From JAPSGM01 sp036556985 (GTDB taxonomy: Bacteria > Chloroflexota > Limnocylindria > QHBO01): 10,734 nt of DNA. The notes below the pieces were generated by a model, which made no database searches, had not been told where the DNA came from, and saw only the letters and a program-made list of their open reading frames with translations. Positions within the stretch are counted from its first letter, which is position 1. Each line of letters begins with the position of its first letter. Both the position numbers and the translations under genes were made by a program. Location: the NCBI GenBank assembly GCA_036556985.1, contig DATBIK010000056.1:1-10734 (forward strand). Direction: 5' to 3'. Below are positions 6,552 through 10,734 of the stretch, in pieces.

Positions 6552-7379
6552 ATGCGCGAATCTCCCTGGACCGAGGTTGCCGACCGCGTCTTCGTCCGCC
6601 GTTACGCGTTCCTCGACCAGTCGATCGGCGCCGTCGTCGGCGGAGCGGGTGCGGTCGTCATCGACACGCGCTCGATCGGGCCGCAGGCGGACGAGCTCAT
6701 GCGCGACCTCCGCCTCCTGACCGATGCGCCCGTCAGCGTGGTGAACACGCACCACCACTGGGATCACGCCTTCGGAAACGAGCGCTTCGCGCCTGGTCCG
6801 ATCTGGGGGCATGACCGATGCGCCGCCGCGCTCCGCGACGGCGGCGAGGAGATGCGCCGGCGGGTGATCGAGCAGCTGCCCGAGCTGGCGGAGGAGCTGG
6901 CGGCGCTGCGGATCGTGCCGCCGGACCGGACTTTTGACGAGACCGCGACCCTTGACCTGGGCGACCGCGTGGTCGAGCTGCGCTACCTGGGCCACGGGCA
7001 CACCGACAACGACATCGTGGCGCTCGTGCCCGATGCCGGCGTCCTGTTCGCCGGCGACCTGCTCGAGAACGACGCGGCTCCGTCGTTCGGGGACAGCTAC
7101 CCGATCGCCTGGGCCGAGACCGTCGCCGACCGGCTGCTGCCGCTCGTCCGCGACGTCGTGGTGCCGGGCCACGGCCGGCCCGCGGGACGCGACTTCGTGG
7201 AGCGCAATGCCGGTGAGCTGGGCCTGCTGGCGCGCCTCATCCAGTCGGCCATGTCCGGGACGATCGGCGTCGACGAGGTGCTCGCCGCCTCGCCGTATCC
7301 GGCCGAGACGACGCGCGTGGCCCTCGACCGCGGCCACCACGAGCTGGAGAACCCGCCGCACCATCCCCGCGGCGGGTAG
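6552..7379 (+). CDS. Metallo-beta-lactamase-fold hydrolase
   Basis: A 275-residue MBL-fold protein with a complete two-metal site: the HxHxDH motif THHHWDH (His67, His69, Asp71, His72), His150 in LGHGHTDND, Asp169 in VLFAGDLL and His207 in VVPGHGRP. The order and spacing fit small-molecule hydrolases (lactonase, thioesterase or lactamase-like); the substrate is not readable. The N-terminus reads VADRVFVRRYAFLDQSIGAVVGGAGAVVIDT, the normal first strands, with no signal peptide, so it is cytosolic. ATG 6552 is the natural start; there is no clear Shine-Dalgarno and no -10 box nearby, so it may be read with the upstream SnoaL-like gene. The last ~25 residues are Arg/Pro/His-rich. It faces the GyrI-like gene convergently, with a hairpin between them. 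Confidence 0.92.
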   Translation: MRESPWTEVADRVFVRRYAFLDQSIGAVVGGAGAVVIDTRSIGPQADELMRDLRLLTDAPVSVVNTHHHWDHAFGNERFAPGPIWGHDRCAAALRDGGEEMRRRVIEQLPELAEELAALRIVPPDRTFDETATLDLGDRVVELRYLGHGHTDNDIVALVPDAGVLFAGDLLENDAAPSFGDSYPIAWAETVADRLLPLVRDVVVPGHGRPAGRDFVERNAGELGLLARLIQSAMSGTIGVDEVLAASPYPAETTRVALDRGHHELENPPHHPRGG

Positions 7380-7385
7380 CCGAGA

Positions 7386-7410
7386 CCGCTGAGGCCGGTT
7401 AGCCCAGCGG
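7386..7410. terminator. GC-rich hairpin between convergent genes
   Basis: CCGCTG (7386-7391) pairs with CAGCGG (7405-7410) and GGC (7393-7395) with GCC (7402-7404): a 9-bp stem with one bulged A and loop CGGTTA. It lies between the stops of the MBL and GyrI-like genes, and the stop of the latter (7399-7401) is in the loop. No T-run follows on either strand, so intrinsic termination is uncertain; the position suits a bidirectional hairpin. Confidence 0.5.
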
Positions 7411-7893
7411 CCAGACCACCTCGGTCCGCAGCTGGCCGACGTCCTCGACCTCGGTCGGGTCGTCGATGTACGACTCCCACGGGCCGGCTCCCGGCGTGAG
7501 CCCCTGGCCCACGATCCACTCGTCGAGGCGGCGGTAGGTCGCGTTGAGGCCCTCGTAGTCGCCGCGGTGCACGGCCACCGCGATCCGGCCACCGGGGAGC
7601 TGGCTGGCGGCCACTTCGCCGGGCTCGGCATCGTCCACTCCTCGCAGGTTCGCCACCGGAGCGCGCACCGGGATGCCGATCTCGACGTCGACGCGCTCTG
7701 AGCTGTAGTCGTGGTAGCGGGCGAACGGGGCACCGGCCGGTTCGCCTCCGAGGTCGGCGATGCGGTCGGCGATGTTCGGCAGGTGCAGGTCGAAGAGCTC
7801 ACCCAGGGTGGGGGTCGGGGCCGTGACCCGCACCACGACCGAAGGCTGCGGATCCGCGTCACGGAACTCGGCGGTGAAGTCGGTGTCGGGCAT
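7399..7893 (-). CDS. Stand-alone GyrI-like (effector-binding domain) protein 1
   Basis: 164 residues forming a single GyrI-like/AraC effector-binding domain (SHS2 fold pair) with no DNA-binding domain. Seen: VVVRVTAPTPTLGELFDLHLPNIAD, PFARYHDYSSERVDVEIGIPV (central pocket Glu in VDVEIG), RIAVAVHRGDYEGLNATYRRLDEWI, PWESYIDDPTEV and the closing LRTEVVWPLG. Known relatives bind cationic drugs, inhibit gyrase, or hydrolyse cyclopropane-containing DNA alkylators; which applies here is unknown. ATG at 7893 is supported by a strong Shine-Dalgarno, GGAGGT (complement of 7899-7904), 5 bases before it. The gene is divergent from the HTH gene and shares with it a 156-base control region. It is a diverged paralogue of the gene at 8787-9242; both end in LRTE(V/I)VWPL. 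Confidence 0.9.
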   Translation of the reverse strand: MPDTDFTAEFRDADPQPSVVVRVTAPTPTLGELFDLHLPNIADRIADLGGEPAGAPFARYHDYSSERVDVEIGIPVRAPVANLRGVDDAEPGEVAASQLPGGRIAVAVHRGDYEGLNATYRRLDEWIVGQGLTPGAGPWESYIDDPTEVEDVGQLRTEVVWPLG

Positions 7894-7927
7894 GCTTGAC
7901 CTCCAAGAAACGGTCTCGGACGGTACC

Positions 7928-7933
7928 AGTGTA
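7928..7933 (-). promoter_or_regulatory. Possible -10 box TACACT for GyrI-like gene 1
   Basis: On the minus strand TACACT lies 34 bases upstream of the ATG at 7893, giving a short leader that includes the GGAGGT site. A perfect TTGACA sits farther upstream (complement of 7958-7963) but 24 bases from the box, too far for a normal -35/-10 pair, so the promoter is tentative. Confidence 0.3.
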
Positions 7934-7956
7934 GGTCGATCTGCACGGGCCGTCGC

Positions 7957-7976
7957 GTGTCAACGTCTTATGACAC
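7957..7976. promoter_or_regulatory. Operator-like inverted repeat, copy 1
   Basis: GTGTCA (7957-7962) and TGACAC (7971-7976) are exact inverted 6-bp arms around 8 bases. The segment 7959-7975 also matches 8003-8019 at 12 of 17 positions as GTCAAC-N6-TGACA. It is in the divergent control region between GyrI-like gene 1 and the HTH gene, and contains TTGACA on the minus strand. A protein-binding site is inferred; the regulator is unknown. Confidence 0.5.
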
Positions 7977-8002
7977 AGCTGGCTTGGTCGGAGGTCGCGT
8001 CC

Positions 8003-8019
8003 GTCAACTTACATTGACA
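8003..8019. promoter_or_regulatory. Operator-like inverted repeat, copy 2, over the -35 box
   Basis: GTCAA (8003-8007) and TTGAC (8014-8018) are inverted around 6 bases; as GTCAAC-N6-TGACA it repeats copy 1 exactly 44 bp away (about four helical turns). It covers the -35 box of the HTH gene, so bound protein would block RNA polymerase. Part of the match is the TTGACA consensus itself, which limits confidence. Confidence 0.42.
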
Positions 8020-8042
8020 GATTCGACGCGCACGGCTACCCT
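8014..8042 (+). promoter_or_regulatory. Near-consensus sigma-70 promoter, leaderless HTH gene
   Basis: A perfect -35 TTGACA (8014-8019), a 17-base spacer and a -10 box TACCCT (8037-8042), followed 7 bases later by ATG 8050. Initiation 7-8 bases after the -10 box coincides with the A of ATG, giving a leaderless mRNA for the HTH/Clp-N pair. This is the clearest promoter in the window. Confidence 0.75.
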
Positions 8043-8049
8043 TCGGACC

Positions 8050-8277
8050 ATGACTCCACCAGGTCCCGACCCCGCCGCGGACGCGGACCCTGCCGCGGCG
8101 ATGGCGACCGTCATCGCGCTGCGCCGACTGGCGGACCAGCTCGAGCGACAGGCCGTTGACCGAGCAATGGCGTCCGGGTGGAGCTGGGCCCAGGTGGCCC
8201 AGGCGCTTGGCGTGACGCGACAGGCCGCCCACAAGAAGCACGCTCGCCGGCAGCGCGACGCCGGGCTATCGAGGTGA
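8050..8277 (+). CDS. Small HTH DNA-binding protein
   Basis: 75 residues: a Pro/Asp/Ala-rich start (1-18), a helix with heptad-like Leu/Val spacing (TVIALRRLADQLERQAVDRAM, about 20-40), then a helix-turn-helix at 44-64, WSWAQVAQALGVTRQAAHKKH, in which QAAHKKH would be the recognition helix. Proteins of this size and motif are often found directly before stand-alone Clp-N genes in high-GC bacteria, as here. ATG 8050 is chosen over GTG 7957 because the HTH region is fully contained and a consensus promoter places the transcript start on this ATG; the upstream extension would cover the operator-like repeats. A role as regulator of its own operon and of the divergent GyrI-like gene is inferred. 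The helix may mediate dimerisation. Confidence 0.85.
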   Translation: MTPPGPDPAADADPAAAMATVIALRRLADQLERQAVDRAMASGWSWAQVAQALGVTRQAAHKKHARRQRDAGLSR

Positions 8278-8281
8278 ACCG

Positions 8282-8797
8282 ATGCGCTACCTGAAGGACA
8301 TGCAGACCATCAAGCGGCTGCTCGAAGGCGCGGAGCGCGAGGCGCGCGGCATGGGCGAGGAAGAGCCGGGTGCCGAGCACCTGCTCCTCTCCGCGCTCCA
8401 GCTCCCCGATGGGGCCGCCCAGCGCCTGCTTGGGGTCCACGGCGTGGACCACGACCGCCTGCGCGCGGCAATCATTGCCGAGCACGCGCGCGCCCTGGTG
8501 GGCATCGGGATGGACGAGGAGCACGCGAAGGCCCTCGCATCGCCTCGGCCACTCGAGCCAGCGCAGGGTGGCGGAGTATTCCACTCGCGACCATCCGCGC
8601 AGGAGGCCTTTCGTGCCGCGGCCTCCCTCGCACAGCAGCGGAGGCGCACCGCACTGAACGGCGCCCATGTGGTGGCGGCGGTGGCCGAGATGGAGCACGG
8701 CACCGCCGCTCGCGCGCTCGACGGGCTGGGGATCGATCGCCGCGGGCTGGCCGCCGCCGCACGGCGGGCCATCGATCCGGAGAGCTTCAGCTCTTGA
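8282..8797 (+). CDS. Stand-alone Clp N-terminal domain protein
   Basis: 171 residues with two Clp-N repeats and no AAA+ ATPase module. Repeat 1 (about 8-75) contains EREARGMGEEEPGAEHLLLSAL and GAAQRLLGVHGVDHDRLRAAI; repeat 2 (about 100-162) contains AFRAAASLAQQRRRTALNGAHVVAAVAEM and ARALDGLGIDRRGL. In ClpA/ClpC this domain docks substrates and adaptors; alone it might act as an adaptor, a decoy or a sensor, which is unproven. The linker (about 80-100, SPRPLEPAQGGGVFHSRPS) is Pro/Gly-rich. The start is well supported: GAGGTG (8271-8276) overlaps the HTH stop and lies 5 bases before ATG 8282, so the two genes are one operon. Its 3' end overlaps the convergent GyrI-like gene by 11 bases. Confidence 0.88.
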   Translation: MRYLKDMQTIKRLLEGAEREARGMGEEEPGAEHLLLSALQLPDGAAQRLLGVHGVDHDRLRAAIIAEHARALVGIGMDEEHAKALASPRPLEPAQGGGVFHSRPSAQEAFRAAASLAQQRRRTALNGAHVVAAVAEMEHGTAARALDGLGIDRRGLAAAARRAIDPESFSS

Positions 8798-9242
8798 GCG
8801 GCCAGACGATCTCCGTGCGCAGCTGATCGGGTGGCACGGCCCCCGGGTCGTTCAGGTAGATCTCCCACATCCCTTCGGCCGGCACGTGGCCGTGCTCCCG
8901 GATCCAGTGCTCCATCGCCTCGTACGTCGCGCCCAGCCGCTCGTACGGACCCTCGTGGACCGCGATCGCGGCCTCGACCTCCGGCAGCTCCGCCGGCGCG
9001 ACGTCGCCGTTGTGCGGAATCTCGGTGACCGTCGGGAAGCCGATCTCCATGTCGACCCCCTCCGGCCCATAGGCCAGGTACCGCGTGTAGGGCGGTCCCG
9101 CGATGACGGCCCCGACCTCCTCGACGTGATGGATGACGCGCGGCAGAGCCTCGCGGAACGTCTCCCCGATCTGCCCGATCGAGGCGTGCGCGTGCACGCA
9201 GGCGGTCGGCTGTCCGGGGACCCGCTGAATCGTGACGTCCAT
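8787..9242 (-). CDS. Stand-alone GyrI-like (effector-binding domain) protein 2
   Basis: 151 residues, again one GyrI-like domain without an HTH. Seen: ACVHAHASIGQIGETFREALPRVI, PPYTRYLAYGPEGVDMEIGFPT with the pocket Glu, AAIAVHEGPYERLGATYEAMEHWI, MWEIYLNDPGAVPPDQLRTEIVWPL. It shares fold landmarks with the gene at 7399-7893 (TRY/ARY, VDxEIGxP, VHxGxYExLxATY, DP, LRTE(V/I)VWPL) but is far from identical, so it is either an old duplication or an independently kept paralogue. ATG at 9242 has a strong Shine-Dalgarno GGAGGA (complement of 9248-9253) 5 bases before it. It is divergent from guaA and convergent with the Clp-N gene, its stop lying inside that gene's last codons. No clear promoter was recognised in 9254-9340. 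Ligand or reaction unknown. Confidence 0.9.
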   Translation of the reverse strand: MDVTIQRVPGQPTACVHAHASIGQIGETFREALPRVIHHVEEVGAVIAGPPYTRYLAYGPEGVDMEIGFPTVTEIPHNGDVAPAELPEVEAAIAVHEGPYERLGATYEAMEHWIREHGHVPAEGMWEIYLNDPGAVPPDQLRTEIVWPLKS

Positions 9243-9354
9243 GTCCGTCCTCCGGCGCCGGCACAGCGACGCATGCCGGCGAGCCTTCAGCGTGCCGAGG
9301 TGCGATCGCGTGGTCCAGTGCCGCTCGGCTTGATCTGGCAGGGCATCGGTTGGG

Positions 9355-9360
9355 TAGACT
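9355..9360 (+). promoter_or_regulatory. -10 box TAGACT for guaA
   Basis: TAGACT is followed 9 bases later by GTG 9370, close to the TAGACT-N10-ATG of the HAD gene, and suggests a leaderless guaA transcript. TTGATC at 9330-9335 is a possible -35 box but the spacer is 19 bases. The gap 9243-9369 also serves the divergent GyrI-like gene. Confidence 0.5.
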
Positions 9361-9369
9361 CCGAGGAAG

Positions 9370-10734
9370 GTGCAGCCGCCAGATCCGGAGAACGAAACCG
9401 AGCAGGTGCAGCCGCTCGCGCGTGATCGCGGGCGGACGGTTCACGGCGAGGCGGCGAACGCGGGCCACCGGGTGCTGGCGCCGGACGATGCGGAGGTCGA
9501 GGCCTACCTGGAACAGGCGCTGCACGCGCCCCCGCCGACCCGTGAGGAGGGCGCGCCCGAAGGGCCGGACACCATCGTCATCCTCGACTTCGGCAGCCAG
9601 TTCGCCCAGCTCATCGCCCGCCGCGTGCGCGAGCTGAACGTGTACTCCGAGCTCCTCCCGCACGACACCCCGTGGGCGGAGATCGAGCGCCGGCGACCGA
9701 AGGGGATCATCCTCTCCGGCGGGCCGGCATCGGTCTATGACGATGGCGCGCCGACGGCCGACCCGGCGGTGTGGTCCGGCCGCGTGCCGGTGCTCGGCAT
9801 CTGCTACGGGCTTCAGCTCATGGCCCGCGAGCTGGGTGGCGAGGTCGTGCCGAGCGCGAAGCGCGAGTACGGCCCGGCATCGGTCCTGATCACGACCGAG
9901 GACGGGCTGTTCCGCGGGCTCGACCGCGAGCAGCCGGTGTGGATGAGCCACGGCGACGCCATCGTTCGTCCGCCGGAGGGCTTTCTCGCCACCGCGCAAT
10001 CCGATTCGACCGCGTACGCCGGCCTGGTCGACCCTTCGCGCAACCTGTATGGGATCCAGTTCCACCCCGAGGTGGCGCACACCCCGCGCGGCAGCGACAT
10101 CCTCCGCAACTTCGTGGTCGAGATCGCCGGCGCGCGGCCGGAATGGACTCCGGCCAGCTTCGTCGACACCACCGTGGCCGAGATCCGCGATCGGGTGGGC
10201 ACCGGCCACGTCATCTGCGCGCTGTCGGGCGGCGTGGACTCCGCCGTGGCGGCGACCCTCGTGAATCGGGCCATCGGCGAACAGCTGACGTGCATCTACG
10301 TCGACCACGGGCTCATGCGCAAGCGCGAGTCCGAGCTGCTGCGCGCGACCTTCGCCGAGAACCTCGGCATGCAGCTGGTGATGGTCGATGCGCGCGAGCG
10401 CTTCCTGGCGCGGCTCGCCGGCGTCGAGGAGCCGGAGCACAAGCGCAAGATCATCGGCGACGAGTTCATCCGCGTCTTCGAGGAGGAGTCGCACAAGCTG
10501 GGGCAGATTGATTTCCTGACCCAGGGCACGCTCTACCCCGACGTGATCGAATCGACCGCGCCCGAGACCAAGGCCGCGCAGAAGATCAAGACGCACCACA
10601 ACGTCGGTGGGCTGCCCGCCGACCTGCGCTTCCAGCTCATCGAGCCGCTGCGCTACCTGTTCAAGGACGAGGTCCGCAGGGTGGGGCTTGAGCTGTTCGT
10701 TAGAGAGTCGTTTTTGGTTAGAGTGTGCTTAACT
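9370..10734 (+). CDS. guaA: GMP synthase (glutamine-hydrolysing), 3' truncated
   Basis: Converts XMP to GMP using glutamine and ATP; cytosolic. The class-I amidotransferase domain starts at TIVILDFGSQFAQLIARRV (residue 68 on) with nucleophile Cys145 in GICYGLQ and His232/Glu234 in FHPEV; the PP-loop ATP pyrophosphatase motif SGGVDS is at 286-291, then YVDHGLMRK, FLTQGTLYPDVIES and KTHHNVGGLP. About 442 residues are genuine; the dimerisation domain is missing because the sequence departs from the family after GLEL at 10693-10695. The first 66 residues (VQPPDPENETEQ... to ...EGAPEGP) precede the usual N-terminus and look acidic and disordered. GTG 9370 is favoured by the TAGACT box; GTG 9406 and GTG 9472 are in-frame alternatives giving shorter extensions. 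Family certain, start moderate. Confidence 0.93.
   Translation, partial: MQPPDPENETEQVQPLARDRGRTVHGEAANAGHRVLAPDDAEVEAYLEQALHAPPPTREEGAPEGPDTIVILDFGSQFAQLIARRVRELNVYSELLPHDTPWAEIERRRPKGIILSGGPASVYDDGAPTADPAVWSGRVPVLGICYGLQLMARELGGEVVPSAKREYGPASVLITTEDGLFRGLDREQPVWMSHGDAIVRPPEGFLATAQSDSTAYAGLVDPSRNLYGIQFHPEVAHTPRGSDILRNFVVEIAGARPEWTPASFVDTTVAEIRDRVGTGHVICALSGGVDSAVAATLVNRAIGEQLTCIYVDHGLMRKRESELLRATFAENLGMQLVMVDARERFLARLAGVEEPEHKRKIIGDEFIRVFEEESHKLGQIDFLTQGTLYPDVIESTAPETKAAQKIKTHHNVGGLPADLRFQLIEPLRYLFKDEVRRVGLELFVRESFLVRVCLT
10696..10734 (+). other. AT-rich terminal tail foreign to guaA
   Basis: The last 39 bases are 38% GC (15 of 39) against roughly 70% in the rest. Translation continues in frame but gives FVRESFLVRVCLT where GuaA should continue with GLP and later the FPGPGL motif. 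GTTAGAG occurs twice, 18 bases apart (10699-10705 and 10717-10723). The likeliest reading is adapter, primer or chimeric sequence at a contig end; an element inserted into guaA is less likely. No known adapter was recognised. Confidence 0.7.

Noticed and set aside
7958..7963. Minus-strand TTGACA as -35 box of GyrI-like gene 1
   Set aside because: The best -10 candidate is 24 bases away and the hexamer at 17 bases is a poor match; kept only as part of the operator-like repeat.
7957..8049. Upstream GTG start for the small HTH protein
   Set aside because: It would place coding sequence over the operator-like repeats and the consensus promoter; ATG 8050 contains the whole HTH protein.

Overview
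This is a high-GC window (strong G/C bias at third codon positions) from a bacterium. An F420-type luciferase-like oxidoreductase, a DUF3140 protein, a GuaB3-type IMP dehydrogenase, a small HTH plus Clp-N pair and several apparently leaderless genes point to an uncultured Chloroflexota lineage (Limnocylindria/Ellin6529-like) or, less likely, an actinobacterium. This placement is inference; there is no rRNA or other decisive marker. No tRNA, CRISPR array or insertion sequence was seen.

Layout. 1-2033: the 3' part of purA (adenylosuccinate synthase), overlapping by 4 bases an F420-dependent LLM-class oxidoreductase. 2060-3181: a HAD-family phosphatase-like protein with its own TAGACT -10 box. 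3224-3655: a DUF3140 protein. 3656-3831: a leader with a TATACT box, a perfect 15-bp tandem duplication and a possible basic leader peptide. 3832-4995: a GuaB3-family IMP dehydrogenase that keeps the catalytic Cys. 5004-6050: a winged-helix (HTH_42/AlkZ-like) protein with a QxQ motif and no normal start codon. 6061-6444: a SnoaL/NTF2-like protein. 6441-6542: an internally deleted remnant of a YbjQ-family gene. 6552-7379: a metallo-beta-lactamase-fold hydrolase.

The right part holds two stand-alone GyrI-like genes on the minus strand (7399-7893 and 8787-9242). They bracket a plus-strand pair: a 75-aa HTH protein and a stand-alone double Clp-N protein. The divergent control region 7894-8049 has two related operator-like inverted repeats 44 bp apart and a near-consensus leaderless promoter. 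From 9370 to the end is guaA (GMP synthase) with an unusual N-terminal extension. Its homology stops abruptly at about 10695 and the last 39 bases are AT-rich, which suggests an assembly or library artefact at the contig end.

Working together: purA, guaB3 and guaA cover both exits from IMP (to AMP via adenylosuccinate, to GMP via XMP), all on the plus strand but interspersed with accessory genes. AlkZ-like glycosylases and GyrI-like cyclopropane hydrolases are both known in other organisms as protection against DNA-alkylating natural products. Finding one of the former and two of the latter family within 4.3 kb is suggestive, but a shared function here is only inferred.
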